From positions 1,488,001 to 1,552,000 of the forward strand of contig NZ_PYAL01000001.1 in the NCBI RefSeq assembly GCF_004121055.1: 64,000 nucleotides of DNA. Reading direction: 5' to 3'. The notes below the pieces were generated by a model. That model did no database searches. It was not told the origin of the DNA and was given only the letters and a program-made list of their open reading frames with translations. Shown one piece after another: positions 7,270-16,977 of the stretch. Both the position numbers and the translations under genes were made by a program. Position 1 is the first letter of the stretch. Each line of letters starts with the position of its first letter. Source of the stretch: Achromobacter aloeverae (GTDB lineage Bacteria > Pseudomonadota > Gammaproteobacteria > Burkholderiales > Burkholderiaceae_B).

Positions 7270-9900
7270 ATGTCGCAACACGCAGAAGCCGCCCATACTC
7301 CCATGATGCAGCAGTATCTTCGCCTCAAGGCCGAGGCGGGTCCGCTGCTGCTGTTCTACCGGATGGGCGATTTCTATGAAATGTTCTACGACGATGCCGA
7401 GCGCGGCGCGCGGCTGCTGAACCTGACCCTGACCAAGCGGGGCAGTTCGGCGGGCCAGCCCATCCCGATGGCGGGCGTGCCTGTCCATGCCATGGAGCAA
7501 TACCTGGCCCGCCTGGTCGCACTGGGCGAATCGATCGCCATCTGCGAACAGATCGGCGACCCGGCCGCCAGCAAGGGCCCGGTGGAACGGCGCATCGTGC
7601 GCATCGTCACACCCGGCACCCTCACCGACGAAGCCCTGCTGCCCGCGAAGGCGGACCGTTCGCTGGCCGCCGTTCACATCAGCGGCGGTCGTACGCCCCG
7701 TGCCGGCCTCGCCTGGCTGAACCTGGCCAGCGGCGACTTCCACGTGACCGAGTGCGCGCCGGCGCAGCTCGAATCCGAGTTGCACCGCATCGCCCCGGCC
7801 GAGCTCATCTACGCCGATGGCGCCGACTGCGATTTCAGCTTCGACGGCGCCCGCACCCGGGTACCGGACTGGCATTTCGAAAGCGATGGCGCGCGCCAGC
7901 ATCTGCTGGCCCACTTCCGAACCGACAACCTGGCCGGCTTCGATGTCGAGGACATGCCGGCCGCCATCTGCGCCGCCGGCGCGCTGCTGCGCTATGCCGC
8001 GCGCACGCAATCGCAGGGACTGTCCCATATCCAGAGCCTGAGCGCGCAGCGGCTGGGCGAGTTCGTCCTGCTGGACCCCGTCACCCGGCGCAACCTGGAA
8101 CTGACCCAGACGCTGTCGGGCGAGGAAGCGCCCACGCTGTTCTCCGTGCTGGACGGCTGCCGCACCCCCATGGGCAGCCGCCTGCTGCGGCGGTGGCTGC
8201 ACCATCCGCTGCGCGAGAACGCGCCGGTGGTGGCGCGCCAGACGGCGATCGCCGAAATGCTGGCCGACCGCATGGACGATGGCGCCGGCTATGCCTCGGC
8301 CACGCCGCTGGAAACCCTGCGCGACGCCCTGGAACGCTATCCCGATCTCGAACGGGTTGCCACGCGTGTGGCCCTGCGCTCGGTGCGCCCGCGCGAACTG
8401 GCCAGCCTGCGCGACGCCCTGCTGGCGCTGCCCGCGCTGCGCGAGGCAGTGCAACCGCTGACCCGCTCGCCGCGCCTGGCCGAGCTGGCGGGGCGGCTGG
8501 ACCTGGACCCCGCCATCGCCCACCTGCTACAGGAAGCGATCGCCGCCGAACCGGCTGCGGCCGTCCGTGACGGCGGCGTCATCGCGGCCGGCTACGACGG
8601 CGACCTCGATGAACTGCGCGCCCTGGCCACCGACGGCGGCGACTTCCTGGTCCAGCTGGAAGCCCGCGAGCGCGAACGCAGCGGCATCGCCAATCTGCGC
8701 GTGGAATTCAATCGCGTGCACGGCTTCTATATCGAAGTCAGCCGCGGCCAGGCCGACAAGGTGCCGGAGGACTATCGCCGCCGCCAGACGCTGAAGAACG
8801 TCGAACGCTACATCACGCCCGAACTGAAAACGTGGGAAGACCGGGTGCTGTCGGCGCAGGACCGCTCGCTGGCGCGCGAGAAATGGCTGTACGAACAGGT
8901 CATGGATGCGCTGGCGGCGCATGTGCGCGCGCTGGCGGAATGCGCCGGCGCGCTGGCCGAGCTCGATTGCCTGGCGGCGCTGGCGGACCACGCCAGGCGC
9001 CACGCCTGGTGCGCGCCCGAACTGGCCGAGGATGCGGACATCGAGATCGACGCCGGCCGCCATCCGGTGGTCGAACGCGCCATCGAGCGCTTCACGCCCA
9101 ACGGCTGCCGTCTCGACGCGACCCGCCGCATGCTGCTGATCACCGGCCCCAACATGGGCGGTAAATCGACCTATATGCGCCAGATCGCGCTGATCGTGCT
9201 GCTGGCCCGCACCGGCAGCTACGTACCGGCCACGCGCGCGCGCATCGGCCGCATCGACCGCATCTTCACCCGCATCGGCGCCGCCGACGACCTGGCGGGC
9301 GGGCGCTCCACCTTCATGATGGAGATGACCGAGGCCGCCGCCATTCTCGCCGCCAGCACCCCCGCCAGCCTGGTGCTGATGGACGAGATCGGCCGCGGCA
9401 CGTCGACCTACGATGGCCTGGCCCTGGCCTGGGCCATCGCCCTGCGCCTGCTGACGCACAATCGGGCCTTGACGCTGTTCGCCACCCACTACTTCGAAAT
9501 CACCCGGCTGCCGGCCGAACAGCCGACCGCGGCCAACGTCCACCTGGCGGCGGCCGAATCCGCCAACGGCATCGTCTTCCTGCACGAAGTGCGCGAAGGC
9601 CCGGCCAGCCGCAGCTACGGCATCCAGGTGGCGCAGCGCGCCGGCGTGCCGCCCGCCGTCATCCGCCAGGCCACGCGCGAACTCGAACGGCTGGAGGCGC
9701 AGGGCGCCCCGACGCCCCAGTTGGGCCTGTTCGCCGCCGCCGCGCAAGCCGATGCCGCCGCATCCGCCCAGGCCGACGCGGACGCGGACCAGGAAGCGCT
9801 GGCCGCGCTGCGCGACGAACTGGCTGCCATCGACCCAGACAGTCTGACGCCGCGCGAGGCGCTGGACGCCCTCTATCGCCTGAAGGCCGCCGTGCGCTAA
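7270..9900 (+). CDS. mutS: DNA mismatch repair ATPase MutS
   Basis: An 876-residue protein, full length for the family. The mismatch-reading loop is at 29-37 (FYRMGDFYE, with Phe35 the residue that wedges next to the mispair). The ATPase part has the Walker A loop at 626-633 (GPNMGGKS), then [20 protein letters not shown], Walker [17 protein letters not shown] and the switch histidine in TLFATHYFE. It binds base mismatches and small loops and recruits MutL. The C-terminal region ends with the tetramer/beta-clamp contact area (PQLGLF resembles a clamp-binding motif). Upstream there is a TACAAT at 7200 that could be a -10 box, without a good -35. Followed after 17 nt by roxA, probably on the same transcript. 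Confidence 0.98.
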   Translation: MSQHAEAAHTPMMQQYLRLKAEAGPLLLFYRMGDFYEMFYDDAERGARLLNLTLTKRGSSAGQPIPMAGVPVHAMEQYLARLVALGESIAICEQIGDPAASKGPVERRIVRIVTPGTLTDEALLPAKADRSLAAVHISGGRTPRAGLAWLNLASGDFHVTECAPAQLESELHRIAPAELIYADGADCDFSFDGARTRVPDWHFESDGARQHLLAHFRTDNLAGFDVEDMPAAICAAGALLRYAARTQSQGLSHIQSLSAQRLGEFVLLDPVTRRNLELTQTLSGEEAPTLFSVLDGCRTPMGSRLLRRWLHHPLRENAPVVARQTAIAEMLADRMDDGAGYASATPLETLRDALERYPDLERVATRVALRSVRPRELASLRDALLALPALREAVQPLTRSPRLAELAGRLDLDPAIAHLLQEAIAAEPAAAVRDGGVIAAGYDGDLDELRALATDGGDFLVQLEARERERSGIANLRVEFNRVHGFYIEVSRGQADKVPEDYRRRQTLKNVERYITPELKTWEDRVLSAQDRSLAREKWLYEQVMDALAAHVRALAECAGALAELDCLAALADHARRHAWCAPELAEDADIEIDAGRHPVVERAIERFTPNGCRLDATRRMLLITGPNMGGKSTYMRQIALIVLLARTGSYVPATRARIGRIDRIFTRIGAADDLAGGRSTFMMEMTEAAAILAASTPASLVLMDEIGRGTSTYDGLALAWAIALRLLTHNRALTLFATHYFEITRLPAEQPTAANVHLAAAESANGIVFLHEVREGPASRSYGIQVAQRAGVPPAVIRQATRELERLEAQGAPTPQLGLFAAAAQADAAASAQADADADQEALAALRDELAAIDPDSLTPREALDALYRLKAAVR

Positions 9901-9917
9901 GCCGGGCCAGGACCGCC

Positions 9918-11099
9918 ATGAACCCCGATACCCCCTTGCAACTCCTTGGCGGGCGCACGCCCGCGGACTTCATGCGCCGCTATTGGCAGCGCAAGCCGCT
10001 GCTGATCCGCCAGGCCATCCCCGCCTTCCGCCCTCCGCTCACCATTGCGGGCATCAAGCGCCTGGCGCGCAACGATGATGTCGAAGCGCGCCTGATCTGG
10101 CGCGAGAACGGCGCCTGGCAGATGGAACATGGGCCCTTCGCCCGCCTGCCCAAGGCCGGCGAACCGGGATGGACGCTGCTGGTGCAAGGCGTGGACCTGC
10201 ATGACGACGCCGCGGCGGCGCTGATGCAGCAGTTCCGCTTCATTCCCGACGCGCGGCTGGATGACATCATGATCAGCATCGCCACCGACGGCGGGGGCGT
10301 GGGTCCGCATTTCGACAGCTACGACGTATTCCTGCTGCAGGCGGTGGGCCAGCGCGACTGGCGCATCGGCCGCCAGCGCGACCTCAGCCTGGAACCCGGC
10401 CTGCCGCTGCGCATCCTGCGCGACTTCCGGCCCGAGGAGAACCATGTGCTGGCGCCGGGCGACATGCTGTACCTGCCGCCGCAAGTGGCGCACGACGGCA
10501 TCGCGCTGGGCGACTGCATGACGATATCCATCGGCTTTCGCTCGCCCAGCCAGGCGGTGCTGGCGCGCGGCATGCTCGAAGCCGCGGCCGAACAGGTGTT
10601 GGCGCGCGCCGGCCAACCCGCGGGCCCCTACGCCGAACCGCCGCTGCCCGGTCCCGATCTGCAAGGCGTCTACCGCGACCCGGGCCAGCCCGCCGTGGCC
10701 CAGCCCGCCGCGCTGCCGGAATCGCTGGTCGACGCGGCGCTGGCCGCGGTCGGCAAACTGCGTTTCGACCAGGCGCTGGCAACGCGCTTCCTGGGCTGCT
10801 GGCTGACCGAACCCGCGGCCAATGCCGTATTCGACGGGCTGCCGCCCGAAGAGGTCGATCTTGCGACCGCCTGGCCCGCCGGCGGCCGCCTGGTACTGGA
10901 CCGGCGCAGCCGCATGCTGTACCGCCAGCGCCAACTCTTCGTCAATGGCGAAGTGGCGCCGGTCCCGGCCTCGACGCTGATGCGCCGCCTTGCCGACGAC
11001 CGCGCCATCGACTGCGCCAGCGCGCGGCCCAGCGCCGCGGAGCAGGACCTGCTCGCCGAGTGGCTGGACGACGGCTGGCTGCGTTACGTCGAAGCGTGA
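9918..11099 (+). CDS. roxA: Ribosomal protein uL16 3-hydroxylase (RoxA/YcfD, JmjC cupin)
   Basis: A 393-residue Fe(II)/2-oxoglutarate oxygenase of the cupin JmjC group. The iron facial triad is seen as H131-x-D133 (GPHFDSYDVF) and H192 (PPQVAHDGIA), in the same spacing as E. coli YcfD, which hydroxylates an arginine of ribosomal protein L16. The early motif RYWQRKPLLIRQA (21-33) is the typical start of these proteins, and the C-terminal winged-helix dimer domain follows from about residue 290. The length agrees with YcfD (373). It sits 17 nt behind mutS. A GC-rich hairpin begins 12 nt after the stop. Confidence 0.9.
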   Translation: MNPDTPLQLLGGRTPADFMRRYWQRKPLLIRQAIPAFRPPLTIAGIKRLARNDDVEARLIWRENGAWQMEHGPFARLPKAGEPGWTLLVQGVDLHDDAAAALMQQFRFIPDARLDDIMISIATDGGGVGPHFDSYDVFLLQAVGQRDWRIGRQRDLSLEPGLPLRILRDFRPEENHVLAPGDMLYLPPQVAHDGIALGDCMTISIGFRSPSQAVLARGMLEAAAEQVLARAGQPAGPYAEPPLPGPDLQGVYRDPGQPAVAQPAALPESLVDAALAAVGKLRFDQALATRFLGCWLTEPAANAVFDGLPPEEVDLATAWPAGGRLVLDRRSRMLYRQRQLFVNGEVAPVPASTLMRRLADDRAIDCASARPSAAEQDLLAEWLDDGWLRYVEA

Positions 11100-11408
11100 C
11101 GCCTGGCGACGGGGAAGGCGACATCGCCTCCCCGCCGGCACCAACAGATCGACGGGTCCAGAGAACGCGGTTCGCTGCAAGGGCAGGAGGTATCCAGACG
11201 GAACACAGCCCCGCGGATAAGGCGGATTCGTCACATCAGGAAAAAAACGACACAGTGCAGCAAGGCCTTTTTCCTTTGGGACGAGGAAGCTTTAATTTTC
11301 CTACTCAATCCCTCAGCCCTTTCCTTTAGCCTGAAATATCGACTCCCGCGGTCGCTGGCTCGCGGCGCGGAAGACCGTCGATCGATTTCATTAAAAGGAG
11401 AACCGCTC
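11100..11408. other. Spacer with a hairpin, no gene seen
   Basis: This 309-bp stretch follows roxA. At 11111-11133 an inverted repeat (GGGGAAGGCGA, loop, TCGCCTCCCC, one bulge) could act as a transcription stop though it lacks a T-run. The rest is more AT-rich than the neighbours (GGCCTTTTTCC, GCTTTAATTTTCC) and probably carries the promoter of the small lipoprotein gene; no clear box pair was found. Reading frames on either strand have no ribosome site or recognisable product. Confidence 0.45.
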
Positions 11409-11627
11409 ATGTTGAGTAAAACCCTGATCCTCGCGTCCGTCCTTGCCGTCTCGCTGACGGCCTGCAACAAGAAAGAAGACACGGCGCCGGCAGCGGGTGG
11501 TTCGACGCCCTCGACCACCGCTCCGTCGACGACCGCGCCGTCCACCACCACGCCCCCGGCCGCGGGCGGCGCCATGACGCCGGCGCCCTCCACGGGCGGC
11601 ACAACCACGCCGGCCGCGCCCAAGTAA
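11409..11627 (+). CDS. Small Thr/Pro/Ala-rich lipoprotein
   Basis: A 72-residue secreted lipoprotein. It starts with MLSKTLILASVLAVSLTAC: a short basic start, a hydrophobic core and the lipobox LTAC, so Cys19 becomes the lipidated first residue of the mature protein. The remaining 53 residues are low-complexity (repeats of PSTTAPSTT, PAAGG) with no fold expected. Asn-Lys at +2/+3 gives no Asp-type inner-membrane retention signal, so outer-membrane localisation is likely. AAAAGGAGAACCGCTC precedes the ATG. A terminator follows 50 bp later, so it is a single-gene unit. Function is unknown; it resembles the many short proteobacterial lipoproteins with Thr/Pro tails. Confidence 0.8.
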   Translation: MLSKTLILASVLAVSLTACNKKEDTAPAAGGSTPSTTAPSTTAPSTTTPPAAGGAMTPAPSTGGTTTPAAPK

Positions 11628-11678
11628 GCGGCCGCGGCAGGCTCGCCCTGCCCCCAGGCCCCGCCCGACCCTCGAAGC

Positions 11679-11726
11679 AAGCCCGGACGCCCGTCCGGCT
11701 TGTGGGGGCCGCGCGGGGCCTTTTTT
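11679..11726 (+). terminator. Rho-independent terminator after the lipoprotein gene
   Basis: Two stem-loops follow each other: AAGCCCGGAC-loop-GTCCGGCTT (11679-11701, one unpaired C) and a short GGCC-GCGCG-GGCC stem that runs straight into six T residues (11721-11726). The T-run on the plus strand fits termination of the lipoprotein transcript. Confidence 0.75.
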
Positions 11727-11901
11727 CGCCAGGGTAAGCGCACGCTCGGGCACACTGGCTTCTCCAGCATGTCCTAGTCCATCAAGCAAATCTTGCACCT
11801 ATTCGCTGAGACATGAATTGCCTACAGTGGTGCCATCGCGTGGCCGGCAGCCATGACGGCAAGCCCGCGCGCACACCCTGAACCTATTGCGGAGCCGTTC
11901 C

Positions 11902-12333
11902 ATGAGCACCCTGCGCCTTCCCTACAGCACCCTCTCCCCCGAAGCCTATGCCGGCTTCATCGCCACGAAGAAGGCCCTCTCCAAGAGCAGCCTGGGCAAG
12001 CAACTGGTGGAACTGGTCTACCTGCGGATCTCGCAAATCAACGGCTGCGCCTTCTGCCTGGAGATGCACACGGGGTCCTTGCGCGCCGGCGGCATGCCGG
12101 CGGCCAAGCTCGACGGCGTGGCGGGCTGGCGCGTCAGCGGACATTTCGACGAGCGCGAGCGCGCGGCCCTGGCCTGGACGGAATCGCTGGTCGATGTCGC
12201 CCACACGCACGCCCCCGATGAGGACTTCGAGCCACTCAAGGCGCATTTCAGCGATGCCGAGATCTCCGACCTCTGCTTCGCCATCGCGTTGATGAGCGCG
12301 TTCAACCGCATGGCGATAGGCTTGCGTCAGTAA
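11902..12333 (+). CDS. AhpD-like carboxymuconolactone decarboxylase family protein
   Basis: A 143-residue helical protein of the alkylhydroperoxidase/CMD superfamily. The redox pair C49-A-F-C52 with H56 (NGCAFCLEMHT) is the AhpD-type active site that reduces peroxides or serves as a thiol hydroperoxidase; true muconolactone decarboxylases lack this pair. Helices before and after (LGKQLVELVYLRISQI, DERERAALAWTESLVDVA) match the family. The ATG at 11902 has GCGGAGCCGTTCC upstream; an earlier TTG in frame is less likely. It stands alone and is convergent with bamC, with a strong hairpin between them. The reductant and substrate are not known. Confidence 0.87.
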   Translation: MSTLRLPYSTLSPEAYAGFIATKKALSKSSLGKQLVELVYLRISQINGCAFCLEMHTGSLRAGGMPAAKLDGVAGWRVSGHFDERERAALAWTESLVDVAHTHAPDEDFEPLKAHFSDAEISDLCFAIALMSAFNRMAIGLRQ

Positions 12334-12400
12334 CACCGGTATCAGCGGGGAACCAGTGCGGCGCCGCCCTGGAGCCAGCGCCCCCCATACCCATAACGCA

Positions 12401-12435
12401 ACGGGCCGCTCCCCTGTCACCAGGGAGCGGCCCGT
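12401..12435. terminator. Perfect 13-bp stem-loop between convergent genes
   Basis: ACGGGCCGCTCCC (12401-12413) pairs perfectly with GGGAGCGGCCCGT (12423-12435) around a 9-nt loop. It lies between the convergent AhpD-like and bamC genes, so it probably stops transcription in both directions. There is no T-run on either side, so it would work with Rho or as a processing barrier. Confidence 0.6.
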
Positions 12436-12528
12436 CGCTACTTGCATCGCTTACACGCGCGGGCCGGACGGCATGTCGCCGCCTTGCCCCCGCATGCCGC
12501 CCCGTTGACCGGAGCGGCGTCACGTCAC

Positions 12529-13677
12529 TTACATCTTGTCCCGCAGCACGCCCAGCAGACGCTGCGCCGTGGGCGTATTGTCACGCTGGCCGTTGGTGTC
12601 GAGCACCGTGATCTGCGTGGTATCGCCCTGGCCGGCCAGGTGCACGCGGTATTGCGGCGCCTGCGCCTTCTTGTCGCTGCTGGAGAACAGGCGGCCGAAG
12701 AAGCCAGGCTGTTCGTTCTGGATACCCGTGTCGGTATCGACGTAGCGAACGAAGTAGTCGCCAGCCGAACGGTCGCGGTCATCCACCGTGAAGCCGCCCG
12801 AATCGAGCGCCACGCCCACACGGCGCCACGTGCGATCGAAGGACTCATTGACGCTGAGCAAGGCGCCATCGGCACGCACGTCCTGCACCTGCGGACGCTG
12901 CGGCGCCTGTTCGGCATTGGCCACCAGCGTCTTGGCCTTGTCCGTATCGGTGCCCAGGAACACCATCATGCGCGCCAGCATGGCGGCGTTCAGGCCCGGG
13001 TCTTCCTTGCCGAAGGTCCACTGCGTGTTGGAGGGATCCGTGTTGGCGTTGCCCAGCACCTTTTCAACCATGTGCTGGTGGCTGACATAGATCTCGGTAT
13101 GGCCGTTGACGCGCTCGACGCGGGTACGGAATTTCTCGCGCTCGCCACTATCGTAGGCCTGCTCGATCAGCAGCCCCAGGGCCTGGCGCAGCCAGCTTTC
13201 CGGAATCTTGGCGCGGTTCTCCGCCCAGTTCGTCTCGATCAGGCCGGCGGCCGGATTGTTGGTCTGGATGGTGAAGCCGTTCTCGGTCCAGAAGTCCACG
13301 ATCCGGGGGAAGTACTTCTCCGGCGGCGCGTCGATCACCAGCCAGCGCAGGTCGCCGTCACGCTCGACATGCATGTCGGAGCGCTGCGGCAGCACGCCGG
13401 TGTTGACGGAGGCATTGCTGGCCTTGTCCATCGCCTGGGCCTGCGATTGCGCCTGGTATTGCGAGTACGTGGTCGACCCGGTGGTCGGCGCGCGATAGCG
13501 CGGGTCGTTGGCGGCTTGGGTGAGGTCGGGCGGGATGCTGAGCGGGTCGACACGCTGGGCGCTGGCGCTCTTGTAGTCGATCGATTCTTCTTTACCCAGG
13601 AACTGATTCACTTCGCTGCAACCGGCCAGCAAGGCCAGGGTAATCAATGCCGACAGGCCGGCATGGCGCTTGTTCAT
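12529..13677 (-). CDS. bamC: Outer-membrane assembly lipoprotein BamC (NlpB)
   Basis: A 382-residue lipoprotein with the signal peptide MNKRHAGLSALITLALLAGC; Cys20 is the lipidated residue. After a 60-residue unstructured part that binds BamD (SIDYKSASAQRVDPLSIPPDLTQ, the conserved NlpB start) come two helix-grip domains, roughly 110-250 and 265-380. BamC is a subunit of the BAM complex that inserts beta-barrel proteins in the outer membrane. The ATG at 13677 was chosen for AGGATACGT upstream; an ATG four codons earlier overlaps that site. It lies 19 nt behind dapA, the same order as in E. coli and other Bordetella, so both are on one transcript. Confidence 0.93.
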   Translation of the reverse strand: MNKRHAGLSALITLALLAGCSEVNQFLGKEESIDYKSASAQRVDPLSIPPDLTQAANDPRYRAPTTGSTTYSQYQAQSQAQAMDKASNASVNTGVLPQRSDMHVERDGDLRWLVIDAPPEKYFPRIVDFWTENGFTIQTNNPAAGLIETNWAENRAKIPESWLRQALGLLIEQAYDSGEREKFRTRVERVNGHTEIYVSHQHMVEKVLGNANTDPSNTQWTFGKEDPGLNAAMLARMMVFLGTDTDKAKTLVANAEQAPQRPQVQDVRADGALLSVNESFDRTWRRVGVALDSGGFTVDDRDRSAGDYFVRYVDTDTGIQNEQPGFFGRLFSSSDKKAQAPQYRVHLAGQGDTTQITVLDTNGQRDNTPTAQRLLGVLRDKM

Positions 13678-13696
13678 ACGTATCCTCATAAATCCT

Positions 13697-14602
13697 TTAG
13701 AGCAGACCAGCGTCCTGGAGCGCGGCCTGAACCGTCGCGTGATGCTGGTCGCCAAGTTCAACCAGCGGCAGGCGATAGCCTAGGGGCATGCGCCCCAGTT
13801 TTGCCAAGGCCCACTTCACGGGAATTGGGTTCGCCTCGACGAAGAGCGCCTTGTTCAGACGCGCGAGGCGAGCGTTAAGTTCACGTACCTTGGCGACGTC
13901 CATGGCCAGCGCCGCCGCACAGAGATCGCGCATCAGGCGCGGCGCCACGTTGGCCGTCACCGAGATATTGCCGCGCGCGCCCAGCAGGATAAGGGCGGCC
14001 GCCGTGGGATCGTCGCCGCTGAACACCTGGAAGCTGGCCGGCGCCTCGCGCAACAGCAGCGCGCCGCGCGCGATGTCGCCGGTGGCGTCCTTGATGCCGA
14101 TGATGCCCGGCACCTGGGCCAGGCGCAGCACCGTCTCGTTGCTCATGTCGGCCACGGTGCGGCCCGGCACGTTGTACAACACGGTCGGCAGGTCGACCGC
14201 CTCGGCGATCGCGCGGAAGTGGCGATACAGCCCTTCCTGGCTGGGTTTGTTGTAGTAGGGGACGACGGACAGGCCGGCTTGCGCGCCCACGGACTTCGCG
14301 TGGCGGGCCAGGTGGATGGCTTCGTCCGTGGAGTTGGCGCCCACGCCGGCGATGACGGCGATACGGCCAGCCGCATGCTCCACCGCCACACGGATCAATT
14401 CGGCATGTTCGTCCATCGACACGGTGGGCGATTCGCCGGTGGTGCCGACCACGACCAAGGCGTCGGTGCCTTCGGCCACATGCCAGTCGATCAGGTTGCG
14501 GTAGCTGGCGTAATCCAGCGTTCCGTCCGGATGCATAGGGGTGACCAGGGCCACCATGCTGCCCTGAAAAGTTACGCCAGCGGCGTTTGCCGAGGATGCC
14601 AT
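13697..14602 (-). CDS. dapA: 4-hydroxy-tetrahydrodipicolinate synthase
   Basis: A 301-residue TIM-barrel enzyme that condenses pyruvate with aspartate semialdehyde, the first committed step of diaminopimelate and lysine synthesis. The carboxylate-binding motif is G53-T-T-G-E57, the proton-relay Tyr is Y143 (VLYNVPGRT) and the Schiff-base lysine is K171 ([11 protein letters not shown]). All positions fit E. coli DapA (T44/T45, Y133, K161) after an N-terminal offset of 10. The gene is the first of a dapA-bamC transcript. A 149-bp spacer separates it from the upstream peptidase gene. Confidence 0.97.
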   Translation of the reverse strand: MASSANAAGVTFQGSMVALVTPMHPDGTLDYASYRNLIDWHVAEGTDALVVVGTTGESPTVSMDEHAELIRVAVEHAAGRIAVIAGVGANSTDEAIHLARHAKSVGAQAGLSVVPYYNKPSQEGLYRHFRAIAEAVDLPTVLYNVPGRTVADMSNETVLRLAQVPGIIGIKDATGDIARGALLLREAPASFQVFSGDDPTAAALILLGARGNISVTANVAPRLMRDLCAAALAMDVAKVRELNARLARLNKALFVEANPIPVKWALAKLGRMPLGYRLPLVELGDQHHATVQAALQDAGLL

Positions 14603-14751
14603 CGTGAAGGGGCTCCTGTGCCGGGGACGGGATTGCCCGCGGCCGTAATCCGTAAAACCCGGGAGTTTACCGGATACGGCCGAAATTCCTAGAGAGCAAC
14701 CCGCAATCGTGGAGAAAGCTGCCGATTTTGGATGCGCTCATAGGAAAATTC

Positions 14752-15399
14752 TTACAGGAACCAACTGACGATGGCCCCGCCCAGCGCCAGGAAGGGGTGC
14801 AGGAAGTAGCTCAAGGATCCGCTGAACAACAGCAGCAGCACGATCAGCGTGCCGTAGGGCTCGATGCGCGAATACTGCCAGGCCAGCTTGTGCGGCAGCA
14901 GGCTGAAGACGATGCGTCCGCCATCCAGCGGCAGCAGCGGCAACAGGTTCAGCGCCATGAGCACCAGGTTGACCTTCACGCCGCCGTACGCCATCTTCAG
15001 CCAGAACCCGTCCAGGCCGCCCGCCTGGGAGAGCAGGCGCAGGATGATGGCCCACAGGATGGCCATCAGCAGATTGGCGCCGGGCCCCGCCGCGGCCACC
15101 CACAGCATGTCCTTCTTGGGACGGCGCAGGCGCCCGAAGTCCACCGGCACCGGCTTGGCCCAGCCGAACAACAGGCCGGGACTGCCCAGCAGCTTGGAGG
15201 CCAGCAGGATCAGCAAGGGCACCAGCAGGGTGCCCACGGGGTCGATATGGCGGGCCGGGTTCAAGCTGATCCGTCCCATCTGCCAGGCGGTTGGATCGCC
15301 CAGCGCGCGCGCCGCGTAGCCATGCGCCGCTTCATGCAGGGTGATCGCGAAAATGACCGGGATCGCGTAGATGGCGATCGACTGGATGAGATCGTTCAT
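14752..15399 (-). CDS. Site-2 protease family (M50) membrane zinc peptidase
   Basis: A 215-residue integral membrane protein with about five to six hydrophobic segments. The zinc-binding motif H22-E-x-x-H26 (TLHEAAHGYAARALGD) lies in the first segment, and the third ligand D159 in NLLPLLPLDGGRI near the C-terminus, as in site-2 proteases. No PDZ domain is present, so it belongs to the compact YwhC-type group, whose substrates are unknown. Its start lies 3 nt after the stop of the YciO-type gene, so both are read from one message. Confidence 0.88.
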   Translation of the reverse strand: MNDLIQSIAIYAIPVIFAITLHEAAHGYAARALGDPTAWQMGRISLNPARHIDPVGTLLVPLLILLASKLLGSPGLLFGWAKPVPVDFGRLRRPKKDMLWVAAAGPGANLLMAILWAIILRLLSQAGGLDGFWLKMAYGGVKVNLVLMALNLLPLLPLDGGRIVFSLLPHKLAWQYSRIEPYGTLIVLLLLFSGSLSYFLHPFLALGGAIVSWFL

Positions 15400-15402
15400 G
15401 GA

Positions 15403-16029
15403 TCAGCCGATTCCCAGCAGGGCGGGATCGCCGCGGCCCAGGCGCAGCACCTGGGGATCGTCGCCCGTCAGGTCGATGACCGTGGTGGACTCCTTGGGAC
15501 AGGCGCCGCTGTCGATCACCGCGGCCAGGTCGTGCTCGTAGCGCTCGCGGATGAGTTCGCCGTCATTGAGCGCGTCCGTCTCGCCCTCGGGAATCAGGGT
15601 GGTCGACAGCAAGGGTTCGCCGACCAATTCCAGCAGGCCCAGCGTGACCGGATGCTCGGGCACCCGGATGCCTATGGTCTTGCGCGAAGGGTGGGAAACC
15701 CGCCGCGGCACCTCGCGCGTGGCTTCCAGGATAAAGGTATAGGGCCCCGGCGTAGCCGCCTTCAGAAGGCGGTACTGCCGGTTGTCGACCCTGGCAAAAT
15801 GGCCGATCTGGGCCAGATCCCGGCAGATCAGCGTAAGATGATGCCGCTCGTCCAGCCCGCGCAAGCGGCGCAGGCCATCGGCGGCAGCCTTGTCATCCAG
15901 CCGCGCGATGACCGCGTAGCTTGAATCGGTGGGAACGGCGGCCAGCCCGCCGTCGCGCAGCAATTGCGCGGCCTGCTTCAACAGGCGGGGCTGGGGGTTC
16001 GCGGGGTGTACGGAGAAAAATTGCGCCAT
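15403..16029 (-). CDS. YciO/Sua5-type threonylcarbamoyl-AMP synthase family protein
   Basis: A 208-residue protein with the YrdC/Sua5 fold. Motifs seen: AAVPTDSSYAVIARLDD (the PT-D-TxYGL equivalent), KAATPGPYTFIL, SRKTIGIRVPEHP and LSTTLI near residue 140. In Sua5/TsaC the K-R-x-x and PGPxT motifs hold ATP and bicarbonate-carbamate for tRNA t6A synthesis. This one is closer to YciO, a paralogue without a settled role, as the first motif has DSSY for TxYG and KRKP is missing. First gene of a two-gene unit with the M50 peptidase, divergent from the ypfJ-type gene with 63 bp between. Confidence 0.83.
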   Translation of the reverse strand: MAQFFSVHPANPQPRLLKQAAQLLRDGGLAAVPTDSSYAVIARLDDKAAADGLRRLRGLDERHHLTLICRDLAQIGHFARVDNRQYRLLKAATPGPYTFILEATREVPRRVSHPSRKTIGIRVPEHPVTLGLLELVGEPLLSTTLIPEGETDALNDGELIRERYEHDLAAVIDSGACPKESTTVIDLTGDDPQVLRLGRGDPALLGIG

Positions 16030-16092
16030 GCGATTATCCTAACATCCCGTATTGCGGCATCCGCGCGTGCGTATGCCTGAAGGAGAAGACTC

Positions 16093-16950
16093 ATGCGCCT
16101 GGACGATTCCCGCGAAAGCGACAATGTGGAAGACCGCCGCGGCTCCGGCCCGATGATAGGCGGGCGCGGCACCATAGGCATAGGCACCATCGTGCTGGCC
16201 CTGGTGGCCATGTATTTCGGGGTCGACCCTCGCATCATCCTGCAACTGGCGGGCGGCGGCGCGCCGACCCAGCAGCAGCAGGCGCCGGCGCATGCGCCCC
16301 CCGCCGACGACAGCCGGGCGCGCTTCGTGGCCAAGGTGCTGGGCGAAACCGAGGACACCTGGACCCAGTTGTTCAAGCAGTTCGGCAATACGCCCTACGT
16401 CGATCCCAAGCTGGTGCTGTACACCGGCGCCACGCCCACCGCCTGCGGCACAGGCCAATCCGCGATGGGCCCCTTCTACTGCCCCGGGGACAGCAAGGTC
16501 TACCTGGACATGTCGTTTTTCGACGAGATGAAGCGCCGCTTCCAGGCGCCTGGCGAATTCGCGCAAGCGTATGTCATCGCGCATGAGGTCGGCCATCACG
16601 TCCAACACCTTCTGGGCATTTCGGACCGCGTCGACCAGTTGCGCCGGCAGAATCCGTCGCAGGGCAATGCGCTGTCGGTACGGCTGGAATTGCAGGCGGA
16701 CTGCTTCGCCGGCCTCTGGGCCAAGCACGCCGACAGCGCCCGCCACATTCTCGAACAGGGCGACGTGGAGCAGGCCTTGAACGCCGCCAGCGCCATCGGC
16801 GACGATCGCCTGCAAAAGCGCAGCCAGGGCTACGTCGTGCCCGATACCTTCACCCACGGCACCTCGGCGCAGCGGGTACGCTGGTTCAAGCGCGGCCTGG
16901 ACACCGGCGATATCAAGCAGTGCGATACCTTCGGCGCCAGCCAGCTGTAG
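16093..16950 (+). CDS. Neutral zinc metallopeptidase, YpfJ family
   Basis: A 285-residue membrane-anchored protein. Residues 1-20 are charged, 22-44 contain one membrane helix (GGRGTIGIGTIVLALVAMYFGVD), 55-72 are Q/A/P-rich linker, and the periplasmic domain has the zincin motif H164-E-V-G-H168-H with a downstream glutamate in LELQADCFAGLWAKH. It matches the conserved putative neutral zinc metallopeptidase family in length and order (E. coli YpfJ, 287). GAAGGAGAAGACTC before the ATG is a strong ribosome site. Substrates are unknown. A single gene, divergent from the YciO gene. Confidence 0.9.
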   Translation: MRLDDSRESDNVEDRRGSGPMIGGRGTIGIGTIVLALVAMYFGVDPRIILQLAGGGAPTQQQQAPAHAPPADDSRARFVAKVLGETEDTWTQLFKQFGNTPYVDPKLVLYTGATPTACGTGQSAMGPFYCPGDSKVYLDMSFFDEMKRRFQAPGEFAQAYVIAHEVGHHVQHLLGISDRVDQLRRQNPSQGNALSVRLELQADCFAGLWAKHADSARHILEQGDVEQALNAASAIGDDRLQKRSQGYVVPDTFTHGTSAQRVRWFKRGLDTGDIKQCDTFGASQL

Positions 16951-16977
16951 CGCCTCGATCCTGAATCCCGGCGCGGC

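Noticed and set aside
11231-11798. Minus-strand frames opposite the small lipoprotein
   Set aside because: The plus-strand gene has a lipobox, a strong ribosome site and a terminator; the minus frames have none.
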